From Bradyrhizobium lablabi (GTDB taxonomy: Bacteria; Pseudomonadota; Alphaproteobacteria; Rhizobiales; Xanthobacteraceae), in assembly GCF_900141755.1 (NCBI RefSeq), contig NZ_LT670844.1, positions 2,480,001 through 2,544,000 on the forward strand: 64,000 nt of DNA, written 5' to 3'. The notes beneath the pieces are model-generated. The model ran no database searches, was not told where the DNA came from, and saw only the letters and a list, made by a program, of their open reading frames with translations. Each line of letters opens with the position of its first letter. Within the stretch, counting starts at the first letter, position 1. Shown piece after piece: positions 41,095 to 49,236 of the stretch. The position numbers and the translations under genes were made by a program.

Positions 41095-41370
41095 CTAACT
41101 ACCCTGATTTCGAAGCCCGGGTTCCGCGCCGACGGGCGACAAGCCGTCCGCCTTTTCGATCAGGAACACGATTTGCTGCTCGGTGCGTTCGGTTATCTCG
41201 ACCTTGTCGCCGGTCTCGCCGATCAGATTGGGGATATCGATCACCGCCAACGGATCGGTGCAGTGAACCTCCAGCCTGTCGCCCGGCTTTAGCCCCTTGA
41301 GCGCCTTGCGCGTCTTCAATGCCGGCAGCGGACATTTGAGGCCGGTGAGATCGAGTTTCGTCGTGGTCAT
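41095..41370 (-). CDS. TusA-family sulfur carrier protein
   Basis: A 91-residue protein with the TusA/SirA fold. The signature LDLTGLKCPLPALKTRKAL carries the active-site cysteine in a Cys-Pro-x-Pro motif near the N-terminus, and the two-layer pattern continues with LEVHCTDPLAVIDIPNLIGE and EQQIVFLIEKAD. TusA-like proteins relay persulfide sulfur from cysteine desulfurases, in Escherichia coli also towards molybdenum cofactor. Position between the fds/oxlT genes and moeA-mobB-fdhD suggests a role in sulfuration of the formate dehydrogenase cofactor; this is inference. ATG at MTTTKLDL was chosen over a 12-residue longer frame. Confidence 0.88.
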   Translation of the reverse strand: MTTTKLDLTGLKCPLPALKTRKALKGLKPGDRLEVHCTDPLAVIDIPNLIGETGDKVEITERTEQQIVFLIEKADGLSPVGAEPGLRNQGS

Positions 41371-41416
41371 GGTTGCGAAGATGGAGAAGCAGGTTCGGAT
41401 CGTCAACGGGGGGTTT

Positions 41417-41575
41417 CGTCATTGCGAGCCACTGGGTCGGCGCGAAGCGCCGCCCGATGACAGGCTCCGCGACTTGTCCGCCGTAGCTCGAAGAGCGAAG
41501 GCGGAAGCAATCCATCCTTCGCGCCGCGAGACAGAAAGCTGGATTGCTTCGTCGCTGGCGCTCCTCGCAATGACG
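41417..41575. repeat. CGTCATTGCGAG-family palindromic repeat (long form)
   Basis: Begins CGTCATTGCGAGCC and ends CTCCTCGCAATGACG, with inner blocks GGCGCGAAGCGCCGCCCGAT, CTCGAAGAGCGAAGGCGGAA and GAAGCAATCC / GGATTGCTTC. It has the same inner block order as the copy at 44125-44274. Confidence 0.85.
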
Positions 41576-41579
41576 GCTG

Positions 41580-42110
41580 GATATAGCTCCGACGGTGGAT
41601 ACAGCTTCGCGATCCCGCGGCGCGATGCGCCCGAGTTTTGCTTTGATCTCCGCCCCTTGAGGGCGTGGGGAATGCCGGGCGCCGATGCACCCGCAGCCGC
41701 GCGTGTAGTGTAGTAAACACGCGCGTTAGTCACCACAGGTCCACCGGAACAACCCGGCATTCCCGCACGCAATGGTTTTACGGCTTATTTCGTGCTCTCC
41801 CCGGTGACCGGGCTTTCTTGCCACCGTCATCGGCGGATTTGCGTCCACCAACTTGACACCAGCGTCGGGGTGTCAGGACCACACGACTTCACCGTCCGCC
41901 TTCGTGCCGTTCGTCAATGGCACTATCAGCGTCCACCGCATCCCGTCCCGCGTTCGTGACGACCGCGAAGCGCCCCTCTGTGGAACGAGACGGTGATAAT
42001 TAATGAAGTGATTTGCGTGAGAACGAAACAGGAATATTTTTGCAAAAGGGGCTGGACAGGTTTTTGCTGATTTGCCCGTCGGGCAAAAACCAACACCGTA
42101 ATTCGGGCTA
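41580..42110. repeat. Gene-free stretch resembling a conserved bradyrhizobial intergenic element
   Basis: About 530 bases between two CGTCATTGCGAG repeats with no credible gene. It contains the inverted pair CACGCGCG...(GTGTAGTGTAGTAAA)...CACGCGCG-type motifs, CCACCAACTTGACACCAGCG, CGGGGTGTCAGGACCACACG and a perfect palindrome TTTGCCCG-T-CGGGCAAA at 42071-42087. The wording resembles a sequence I recall as recurring between genes in Bradyrhizobium genomes, so I call it a repeat with moderate confidence. Function unknown. Confidence 0.45.
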
Positions 42111-42124
42111 CAGGACTCTATTCC

Positions 42125-42255
42125 CGTCATTGCGAGGAGCACTTGCGACGAAGCAATCCAGCTTTCTGTGTCGCGGCGCCAAAGCTGGATTGCTTCGTCG
42201 CGGAGCCTGTCATCGGGCGCGCGTTCGCGCGACCCGTTGGCTCCTCGCAATGACG
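42125..42255. repeat. CGTCATTGCGAG-family palindromic repeat
   Basis: Arms CGTCATTGCGAGGAG and CTCCTCGCAATGACG, with inner GAAGCAATCCAGCTTTC and CGCCAAAGCTGGATTGCTTC forming a second inverted pair. It lies just downstream of moeA and could fold as a terminator-like stem. Confidence 0.85.
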
Positions 42256-42271
42256 GTGGTGAGAGTTGCGG

Positions 42272-43528
42272 CTACATCAAACTCGCATACGACAAAAATC
42301 CAACCATCTCGCCGGGCTGCACCAGCGTGATTGTCTCGCCGAGTTCGACCAATCCATCGGTATCAACCAGCGACGACAACAGCCCTGCGCCCTCGCGCGG
42401 AAATTTTATCGCTTCGAGCACGCCGTCTCCCGCCCGACGCAGATTGACGCGGACATATTCGCGGCGGGCGATTTTTTTCTTGTAGGTGAAAGCGGCGCGG
42501 ACCGGCATCGGCACCAGCCTCTCGTGTACCGCGCCCGCAAGCGCCAGCACGGTCGGCCGGACCACATGGACGAAGGTGACAAAGCTCGCGACCGGATTGC
42601 CCGGCAGTCCGATGAACGGCGTGCCGCCGATAATCCCCATCGCCACCGGACGCCCGGGTTTTATGGCCATGCGCCACAGCACCAGGGTGCCGACGCTTTC
42701 GACACCGGCCTTGACGTGATCCTCCTCGCCGGTCGAAACGCCGCCGGTGGTCAGGATCAGATCGTGATGAGCCGCCACGCTCTTCAGGCTGCCGGCCAGC
42801 GAGGCGCGATCATCGCGCAGAATACCGAGATCGCTGACCTCGCAACCGAGGCGCTTGAGCATCGCCGATAGCATGAAGCGGTTGGAATCGAACAATTGCG
42901 CCGCCGCGCGCTTGTCCCCGGGCGATACCAGTTCGTTGCCGGTCGAAAACACCGCGACGCGGATGCGCCTCACCACATCGACATGGGTCAGGCCGAACGC
43001 CGCCGCGAGCGCGACGTCCTGCGGCCGCAGCCGCCGGCCGGCATCAAGCGCGGCGTGACCGGCGGGAATATCCTCGCCGGCGGGGCGCACATTGGCGCCG
43101 GGTTTCAGCCCCGGAGGGAGAACAACCCTGCCGGCTTCATCGATGCGCACATCCTCCTGCATGAACACCGTGTCGGCGCCATCCGGCATCGGCGCGCCGG
43201 TGAAAATGCGCGTGGCGTGACCTGGCGTGGCCGGCTCCTGCGCCGACGCGCCGGCCTGAATGCGCGAGGTCACGGGAAACGCCGCTTCGTTCCCAGGCGG
43301 CAGATCGCGGCTGCGCACCGCATAGCCATCGACGGCGGAATTGGTGAAGGGCGGCAGCGGCAGCGATGCGGAAATGTCGCGAGCGAGAATGCGCCCATCG
43401 GCCTCGGCAAGCGCAACGGTCTCGATATCGCGCACCGCCGTCACCCGCGCGGCGATGATGCCGACGGCTTCATCGACCGACATCATCGGCCCGCCGAACG
43501 CAAAGCAATCGTCGGACAATTGCGCCAT
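42272..43528 (-). CDS. moeA: Molybdopterin molybdotransferase
   Basis: A 418-residue MoeA that inserts molybdate into adenylated molybdopterin. Typical motifs: PPFTNSAVDGYAVRSRDLP, ATRIFTGAPMPDGADTVFMQED, VAVFSTGNELVSPGD, LTTGGVSTGEEDHVK and GTPFIGLPGNPVASFVTF, with the C-terminal domain IV ending GEMVGFLSYASLM. All key positions look standard. It ends next to a repeat and lies 40 bases downstream of mobB on the same strand, so mobB-moeA probably form one transcript. Cytoplasmic. Of the three MoeA-like proteins in the window this is the canonical one. Confidence 0.95.
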   Translation of the reverse strand: MAQLSDDCFAFGGPMMSVDEAVGIIAARVTAVRDIETVALAEADGRILARDISASLPLPPFTNSAVDGYAVRSRDLPPGNEAAFPVTSRIQAGASAQEPATPGHATRIFTGAPMPDGADTVFMQEDVRIDEAGRVVLPPGLKPGANVRPAGEDIPAGHAALDAGRRLRPQDVALAAAFGLTHVDVVRRIRVAVFSTGNELVSPGDKRAAAQLFDSNRFMLSAMLKRLGCEVSDLGILRDDRASLAGSLKSVAAHHDLILTTGGVSTGEEDHVKAGVESVGTLVLWRMAIKPGRPVAMGIIGGTPFIGLPGNPVASFVTFVHVVRPTVLALAGAVHERLVPMPVRAAFTYKKKIARREYVRVNLRRAGDGVLEAIKFPREGAGLLSSLVDTDGLVELGETITLVQPGEMVGFLSYASLM

Positions 43529-43534
43529 GTTTTG

Positions 43535-43582
43535 TCTCAGGCTTCTTGGTTCTCAGACTTCTTATGTCTCAGACTTGGCTAA
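43535..43582. repeat. Three tandem 16-base repeats at the mobB 3' end
   Basis: TCTCAGGCTTCTTGGT, TCTCAGACTTCTTATG and TCTCAGACTTGGCTAA follow each other with a 16-base period. They span the mobB stop codon and the mobB-moeA gap, so the last codons and the stop of mobB lie inside the array. Confidence 0.7.
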
Positions 43583-44096
43583 CGCTTCGCGCCAGCACGT
43601 CTTGGACCGATATCGCGAACCGCTGCATCATAGAAGCAATCGCCGGGATGTCATCGAGATGGGCGACCGGAAGCTCGGTTTCAACCGCGGCATCGGTGGC
43701 GATGCCGGCGATGGCGGGATCGTCGGGGAACAGCAGCGCCTTGCCGTTGGCGGCGCGGTGCACCTCGATCTTGCGATGCGGCTCGGACTTGAAACCTTCG
43801 ACCACGACCAGATCGACCCGCGACATCTTCTTGAGCAATTCCGGCAGCCGCGGCTCGGAGCGGCCGCGCAATTCATGCATCAGGGCCCAGCGCTTGCCGG
43901 AGGACACCAGCACCTCTTCGGCGCCCGACTGCCGGTGCACCCAGGAATCCTTGCCCGGCACGTCGACATCGAAACTATGATGGGCGTGCTTGATAACGGA
44001 GACGCGAAGGCCTCTCTCACGCAAATGCGGGATGACGCGCGCCAGCAGGGTCGTTTTGCCGGCGCCGCTCCATCCCGCAAGGCCTATCACTTTCAT
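43569..44096 (-). CDS. mobB: Molybdopterin-guanine dinucleotide biosynthesis protein B
   Basis: A 175-residue P-loop GTP-binding protein: Walker A GLAGWSGAGKTTLLARVIP, then KHAHHSFDVDVPGKDSW, VLVSSGKRWALMHEL and LVVVEGFKSEPHRKIEVHR, all MobB signatures. It assists MobA in making the bis-MGD cofactor used by FdsA. The ATG has GGAGA five bases upstream; GTG one codon earlier is possible. It precedes moeA on the same strand, and its stop lies inside a short tandem repeat. Confidence 0.95.
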   Translation of the reverse strand: MKVIGLAGWSGAGKTTLLARVIPHLRERGLRVSVIKHAHHSFDVDVPGKDSWVHRQSGAEEVLVSSGKRWALMHELRGRSEPRLPELLKKMSRVDLVVVEGFKSEPHRKIEVHRAANGKALLFPDDPAIAGIATDAAVETELPVAHLDDIPAIASMMQRFAISVQDVLARSVSQV

Positions 44097-44124
44097 CACG
44101 TTCTCCGGAACCTGCGTCCTCCGA

Positions 44125-44274
44125 CGTCATTGCGAGGAGCCAACGGGTCGCGCGAAATGCGCGCCCGATGACAGGCTCCGCGACGAAGCAATCCACCTTC
44201 GCCGTGGATGCATGGATTGCTTCCGCCTTCGCTCTTCGAGCTACGGCGGACAAGTCGCTTCGCTCGCAATGACG
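44125..44274. repeat. CGTCATTGCGAG-family palindromic repeat (long form)
   Basis: Starts CGTCATTGCGAGGAGCCAAC and ends CTTCGCTCGCAATGACG, with inner GAAGCAATCCACC / GGATTGCTTCCGC and the CTCTTCGAGCTACGGCGGAC block also found, inverted, in the 41417 copy. It separates the divergent mobB and fdhD genes. Confidence 0.85.
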
Positions 44275-44346
44275 CCATTGGCCGTATTTCGCTCATGCTC
44301 TAGGATACTTATATCAGGCTTCAGGCAATGGTATGCTAGCCTGCAA

Positions 44347-45240
44347 ATGATGATGAAGATCGACAAAGCGCCCGTCCCGCTGATCTTGCCCAATCCGCAG
44401 GACCCCCGGCTGACCGAACGCGTCGCCGGGTCCGACCAGACCGGGGCGGCGGTCGAGATCAATGTCCCGGTGGAGCGGCCGCTGACGCTGTACCTCAACG
44501 CGCAAGAGATCGTCACCATGATGACGATCGGCGACTATCCGGAATATCTGGCGCTCGGATACCTGCTCAACCAGAACATGCTGAAATATGACGACGTCGT
44601 CACCGAAGTGGAATATGACGACGACCTCCAGGTGGTGGTGGTGCGCACCGAGCATCATACCAATTTTGAACAAAAATTGAAAAAGCGCACACAGACCTCG
44701 GGCTGCGCGCAGGGCACGGCGTTCGGCGATCTCCTGGAAGCGGTCGAAAGCGTAGCCCTGCCCAAGGCGGAGTTGCGCACGTCCTGGCTCTACCAGATGA
44801 CGCACACGATCAACACCATGCCCTCGCTTTATCTGGAGGCCGGCGCGATCCATGGCTGCGTGCTGTGCAAGGAGGGTACGCCTGTCTGCTACACCGAGGA
44901 CGTCGGCCGCCATAACGCCGTCGACAAGATCGCGGGCTGGATCTATCGCCACGGCGTCGATCCCGCCGACAAGATTCTTTACACCACGGGACGGCTGACA
45001 TCCGAGATGGTGATCAAGACGGTGCGGATGGGAATTCCCATCCTGGTCTCGCGCTCGGGTTTTACGGCGTGGGGCGTCGACCTCGCCCGGCAGGTCGGAC
45101 TGACGCTGGTTGGGCGCACGCGGGGAAAACGTTTTATTGCGCTCTCAGGCCAGGAGCGGATCATCTACGATCAGAATCTCGCTTTTGTCGAAGAGGAATC
45201 CGCGCGTCACAAGCGCAAGGGCGCCGACCGTGACGACTAA
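44347..45240 (+). CDS. fdhD: Formate dehydrogenase accessory sulfurtransferase FdhD (FdsC)
   Basis: A 297-residue FdhD/FdsC-type protein that transfers sulfur to the bis-MGD cofactor before its insertion into formate dehydrogenase. Motifs: [55 protein letters not shown] with several cysteines, [13 protein letters not shown] and [20 protein letters not shown]. Start: the first of three consecutive ATG codons (44347, 44350, 44353) is listed; any may be used, and the ribosome site is weak. A much longer frame runs through the upstream repeat and was rejected. It overlaps mobA by 11 bases. It serves FdsA encoded 8 kb away. Confidence 0.93.
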   Translation: MMMKIDKAPVPLILPNPQDPRLTERVAGSDQTGAAVEINVPVERPLTLYLNAQEIVTMMTIGDYPEYLALGYLLNQNMLKYDDVVTEVEYDDDLQVVVVRTEHHTNFEQKLKKRTQTSGCAQGTAFGDLLEAVESVALPKAELRTSWLYQMTHTINTMPSLYLEAGAIHGCVLCKEGTPVCYTEDVGRHNAVDKIAGWIYRHGVDPADKILYTTGRLTSEMVIKTVRMGIPILVSRSGFTAWGVDLARQVGLTLVGRTRGKRFIALSGQERIIYDQNLAFVEEESARHKRKGADRDD

Positions 45241-45850
45241 CATCCCCGGCGTATTACTGGCCGGCGGCCTGGCGCGCAGGATGGGCGGCGGCGATAAGCC
45301 GATGCGCCGGATCGGCGGCCGCACCATCCTTGAACGCGTCATCGCGCGATTAAAACCGCAATGCGACGGACTGATCCTCAATGCCAATGGTGATCCGGTG
45401 CGATTTGCGAGTTTTGGTTTGCCGGTGATTGCCGATACCGTGGAGAATTTCCCTGGACCGCTCGCCGGCATTTTGGCGGGGCTCGACTGGGCGGCGGCGA
45501 AGAAACCCGAAGTTGAATTCATTCTCAGCGCCGCCGCCGACTGTCCGTTCCTGCCGCGCGATCTCGTCGCACGCCTGCATCGCGCCCGCACCGAGCAGAA
45601 CGCGCAGCTCGCGGTTGCCGCCTCCGACGGACAATCGCATCCGGTGATCGGACTATGGAGCGTGGCCCTGCGCGATGAACTCCGCCACGCACTGGTCGTG
45701 GAAGACATCCGCAAGATCGACCGCTGGACCGCGCGCTATCGGCTTGCGACGGTGACGTGGCCGACGGAGCCGCTCGATCCGTTCTTCAACGCCAACACGG
45801 TGGAGGATATCGCGGAGGCGGAGCGGCTGGCGGCGTTGGATGGGGGGTGA
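45230..45850 (+). CDS. mobA: Molybdenum cofactor guanylyltransferase
   Basis: A 206-residue MobA that adds GMP to molybdopterin to form MGD. The nucleotidyltransferase motif [19 protein letters not shown] is at the N-terminus, followed by [34 protein letters not shown] and [17 protein letters not shown]. The C-terminal [17 protein letters not shown] is typical. GTG start inside the end of fdhD; this gives the exact family N-terminus and suggests translational coupling. It supplies the bis-MGD needed by FdsA together with MobB. Confidence 0.95.
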   Translation: MTTNIPGVLLAGGLARRMGGGDKPMRRIGGRTILERVIARLKPQCDGLILNANGDPVRFASFGLPVIADTVENFPGPLAGILAGLDWAAAKKPEVEFILSAAADCPFLPRDLVARLHRARTEQNAQLAVAASDGQSHPVIGLWSVALRDELRHALVVEDIRKIDRWTARYRLATVTWPTEPLDPFFNANTVEDIAEAERLAALDGG

Positions 45851-45864
45851 CCACTTGCTCCGCC

Positions 45865-45964
45865 CTCATCCTGAGGAGCGGCCCCCTTGGCCGCGTCTCG
45901 AAGGATGGGCCGCGGGTGGCCTCATGGTTCGAGACGCGCGAAGACGCGCTCCTCACCATGAGGA
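45865..45964. repeat. CTCATCCTGAGGAG-family palindromic repeat
   Basis: Arms CTCATCCTGAGGAGC and GCTCCTCACCATGAGGAT enclose GCGTCTCGAAGGATGG and GGTTCGAGACGCGC. It abuts the stop codon of the MoeA-PBP gene and separates it from convergent mobA. Confidence 0.8.
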
Positions 45965-47926
45965 TCACGCAGGCCGAAACCCCGCCCCTTCCAGCGCCGC
46001 GCGGCTTTCTTCCGACGCCAGCGCCTGCAAAAACGCCTGCACCGCCGGGCGCTGCTTGCGCGCGGTCACCAGCGCAAAATCATAATGCTCTTCCGCGAGC
46101 GGAATAAAACCTAGGCCCGCGGCGTGCGCGACCGGCGCGATCGTCATGCCCCAGTCGGCACGATGCTGCGCCACGGCGGCGGCGACGGCGTTGTGCGAGC
46201 GCGGCTGGTTCCAGTAGCCATCGGGGCGCGCCTCGCCGAGCAGGCGATCGATCAGGATGCGGGTGCCGGCGCCCTGGTTGCGGTTGACCATGATGCAAGC
46301 GGCGTCGGCGAGCGCGGCGCGGACGGCGGCTTGCGCGTCCAGGCCTTCGAAGCGCGCATCACCAGCGCGGAACACGATGCCCTGCATCCGCCGCCAGCCC
46401 GGCACCAGTTCGAGACCGGCCATGAGGAACGGCGCGTTGTAGCTTTCGGTCGCCTCGTCGAACAAATGGATCGGCGCGAAATCGCACTCGCCGCGCCGCG
46501 CCGCCGCCAATCCGCCGAGACTGCCCACCGCGATCGAGCGCACCATGAGGCCCGCGCGGGCCAGCGGTGCGGCGACCAGATCGAGCCCGATGCAATGGCT
46601 GCCGACGATGACGAGATCGGGCACCCGCACATGCGGCGTGAACAGTGTCACCTCGGCCTCGGAGCCTGCCGGCAACTGATCTGCCAGCGCATCGATCTTC
46701 AAAAAGCCGTCGGCCTGCGCGAACGAGGTGATGGCGCCGGAACCCTTGCCGGAGGGGTAGGCGATCAGGCCGTCGGCGCCTTCGACCAGCGATATCATCA
46801 CGAATTCGGTGCGGCCGAGTTCGGAGGCGATCCGCACCGGCACTTTTGCCGTGACCTTGGCATCGGAACGCGGCGGCAGGCCCGCCATCCGCCGCAGCAC
46901 CGGCACGATCATGTCGTGGAAGGTGAACATCGCCGAGGTCGGAAATCCCGGCAGGATTATCACTGGCTTGCCGTCGCAGACCGCAAGGCACAGCGGTTTG
47001 CCGGGTTTCAGCGCGACGCCATGGGCGATGATGCCGGGTTTTCCGAGGCGGGCGATGATGCGATGGGAGACATCGCCCGCGCCCTTCGAGGTGCCGCCGG
47101 ACAGCACCAGCATGTCGCATGTTGCAAGCGCCTTGCGCATCGCGGCTTCCAGCGCTTCCTCGTCATCGGCGACAGCTCCGAGAAACATCGCCTCGCCGCC
47201 GTTCTCGTTCACCGCTGCCGTGACGATCGCACCGTTGGTGTCGTAAATCTCCGCAGGGCGCAGCGGCGTGCCCGGCTGAACCAACTCGTCGCCGGTCGAG
47301 AGCACCGCAACCTGCGGCCGTCGCGTCACCAAAACTTCCGAGATGCCGCAGGCCGCGCACATGCCGATCTCGCGCGAGCCGATCATGGTGCCGGCGCGCA
47401 GCAGCGTTTCGCCGCGCGCGATGTCGGAGCCGGCATAGGACACGAATTGTCCGGGCGACGCGGCGCGGCGGATCTCGATCGCGCCGGCGCCGGCGGGGTT
47501 TGTGTGCTCGACCATGACCACGGCGTCGGCGCCGCGCGGCAATGGGCCGCCGGTCGCAATCGAGGTCGCCGTGCCTGACAACACCGGCCGCAGCGGCGCG
47601 GTGCCGCAGGCGATCACTTCGTCGTTCAGCATGACGCGCACGGGCGCGGCTTCGCCGGCTTTGGAGAGATCGGCAGCGCGCACCGCAAAACCGTCGACAT
47701 TGGAGCGGTCGAACGGCGGCACGTCGATCGGCGCCACGATATCCTGCGCCAGCACGCAACCCTGCGCGTCGGCAAGCCGCCGCTGCTCGCTCGGGAGCGC
47801 GCGCGGAAACAGCGCGGCGTCGAAACGCGCCATCGCTTCTTCGCGCGACAGGATCGTCAGGAACTGATCCTGATCGACGCTGTCCGGGCTCTTTGGCCGT
47901 GGAGAATTGGTCATGTCGGAACTCAT
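45965..47926 (-). CDS. MoeA fused to a C-terminal periplasmic-binding-protein-like domain
   Basis: 653 residues. The first ~410 form a MoeA-type molybdotransferase with PPFDRSNVDGFAVRAADLS, TSIATGGPLPRGADAVVMVE, VAVLSTGDELVQPGTPLRP, LSGGTSKGAGDVSHRI and VIILPGFPTSAMFTFHDM. From ~430 a PBP-like domain (PF12727 type) follows: VIVGSHCIGLDLVAAPL, SIAVGSLGGLAAARRGECDF, IHLFDEATESYN, CIMVNRNQGAGTRILIDRLL and WGMTIAPVAHAAGLGFIPLA. There is no signal peptide, so the domain is cytoplasmic and may sense a small ligand such as molybdate or a pterin (inference). Its start overlaps the stop of the preceding MoeA-like gene (ATGA). Similar fused proteins exist in archaea and bacteria. Confidence 0.88.
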   Translation of the reverse strand: MSSDMTNSPRPKSPDSVDQDQFLTILSREEAMARFDAALFPRALPSEQRRLADAQGCVLAQDIVAPIDVPPFDRSNVDGFAVRAADLSKAGEAAPVRVMLNDEVIACGTAPLRPVLSGTATSIATGGPLPRGADAVVMVEHTNPAGAGAIEIRRAASPGQFVSYAGSDIARGETLLRAGTMIGSREIGMCAACGISEVLVTRRPQVAVLSTGDELVQPGTPLRPAEIYDTNGAIVTAAVNENGGEAMFLGAVADDEEALEAAMRKALATCDMLVLSGGTSKGAGDVSHRIIARLGKPGIIAHGVALKPGKPLCLAVCDGKPVIILPGFPTSAMFTFHDMIVPVLRRMAGLPPRSDAKVTAKVPVRIASELGRTEFVMISLVEGADGLIAYPSGKGSGAITSFAQADGFLKIDALADQLPAGSEAEVTLFTPHVRVPDLVIVGSHCIGLDLVAAPLARAGLMVRSIAVGSLGGLAAARRGECDFAPIHLFDEATESYNAPFLMAGLELVPGWRRMQGIVFRAGDARFEGLDAQAAVRAALADAACIMVNRNQGAGTRILIDRLLGEARPDGYWNQPRSHNAVAAAVAQHRADWGMTIAPVAHAAGLGFIPLAEEHYDFALVTARKQRPAVQAFLQALASEESRAALEGAGFRPA

Positions 47927-49050
47927 ATCAAGTCCCGCAACAGATAGGCATTCACCGGCGTTCCCGCAGCAAACCCCTCAGAAGCGCCGGGGACCACCAG
48001 CCATGCATCGGCCCGGGCAACGAGGTCAAGCGACAGCTCGCCGACCGCGAGCGGCGTCCATGCGCCGGCACTTTCTTTCAGCAGGACGATCTCGGCAAGG
48101 CCCACGCTTGATGCGATCTTCCGAGAGAGCGGCAGGGTGAAGGACTGCCGCTGCAAGAGACCGGACAATCGGTCCAGCACCGGGAGCACCAGCGTCCACC
48201 ACGCCGCGAGCGCCTGATCCGGCGCGCCCGGCAGCGCGACGACGGGGATCTTCCCAATCCTGCCGACGGCAGCCGTTCGGCCGGGCTGCAAGGCAATGCC
48301 GTGCGCGATGTCGGCGCCGCACTGGACCAACGCTGCGATCGCCGCATCGGTATAGCCGACGCCGCTGCCGCCTATCGTGACCAGTAAATCGCAGTCGCCA
48401 GGTTCGATCACCTTGGCAATGGATGCCGCATCGCGTCCACTGGCTTCGGCCCAGGCCGGGCTGGCGCCGGCCGCACCTGCAAGTTCACAGATCAGCAGCG
48501 CCGTATGGCTAAGACTTGAGTTCGCGGGAATGTCGACGAGACGCAAGCGTGGGTGACGTACGCGAATGCTTTTCAGTCCCGCAACGCGTGCGCTCAACAG
48601 ATCGACTCGGCCAATGCGCTGTCCCGAAGGGACGACAGAACGGCCTTCGGCGATGTCGCCGCCGATCCGGCGAACCCCCTGCCCCGGTATCGCTTCCACC
48701 AAGGCCTCGGCGATTGGACCTGTCTGATCGATACAGGAGGCATCGACGACGCAGTCGCACCCCTCCGGCATCGCATCGCCGGCTTCGACCCAGGTCGGAG
48801 AAAGGGCCAACGGCAACGGCGAATAGGACGACGCACCGACGAGGTCGCGGGCGCGCAAGGCCCAGCCATCCGCCGCGGCGACGTCGCAAGGCGGAACCGC
48901 CTGGAGCGGCGGCATCTCGGACGCCACGCAGCCCAACGCTTCCGCGGTCCAAAGCTCGCGGGGCGCGACGGGCTCAAGATTATTGAGCAAGGTCGCGAGC
49001 GCGACATCGAGCGGAGTGAGCGAGGCCGGCAGGCGCTGGGTCGGGATCAT
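47923..49050 (-). CDS. Divergent MoeA-like molybdopterin-binding protein
   Basis: 375 residues with the MoeA outline but eroded motifs. VPPCDVAAADGWALRARDLV matches PPFDxSAxDGYAV loosely. The usual STGDEL segment is replaced by LRLVDIPANSSLSHTALL. The MPT-binding loop is TIGGSGVGYTDAAIAALVQC, with the Asp kept. GKIPVVALPGAPDQALAAWW matches the LPGNP region. It may bind molybdopterin without full transferase activity. It overlaps the MoeA-PBP gene, so the two probably act together. ATG at MIPTQRLPAS was chosen; a 12-residue longer frame exists and neither has a strong ribosome site. Confidence 0.75.
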   Translation of the reverse strand: MIPTQRLPASLTPLDVALATLLNNLEPVAPRELWTAEALGCVASEMPPLQAVPPCDVAAADGWALRARDLVGASSYSPLPLALSPTWVEAGDAMPEGCDCVVDASCIDQTGPIAEALVEAIPGQGVRRIGGDIAEGRSVVPSGQRIGRVDLLSARVAGLKSIRVRHPRLRLVDIPANSSLSHTALLICELAGAAGASPAWAEASGRDAASIAKVIEPGDCDLLVTIGGSGVGYTDAAIAALVQCGADIAHGIALQPGRTAAVGRIGKIPVVALPGAPDQALAAWWTLVLPVLDRLSGLLQRQSFTLPLSRKIASSVGLAEIVLLKESAGAWTPLAVGELSLDLVARADAWLVVPGASEGFAAGTPVNAYLLRDLI

Positions 49051-49100
49051 CAGGGCATGGTGGACCACGCGCTGGCGCCTTGGCAACTATCCCCAGCTTA

Positions 49101-49217
49101 GTCGTCCCTGCGAAAGCAGGGACCCATAACCACCGCCGTTAATTGTTGGCAAAGGCAACACCACAGCGCCTCAATGAGAGGCCGCGGCGTATGGGTCCCT
49201 GCTTTCGCAGGGACGAC
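49101..49217. repeat. CGTCCCTGCGAAAGCAGG-family palindromic repeat
   Basis: Arms TCGTCCCTGCGAAAGCAGGG and the reverse complement CCCTGCTTTCGCAGGGACGA enclose ACCCATAACC and TATGGGT motifs. It lies between the MoeA-like gene and the aldehyde dehydrogenase gene. A second copy is at 54289-54407. Confidence 0.9.
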
Positions 49218-49236
49218 ATGGCAGAGGAGTTAACCA

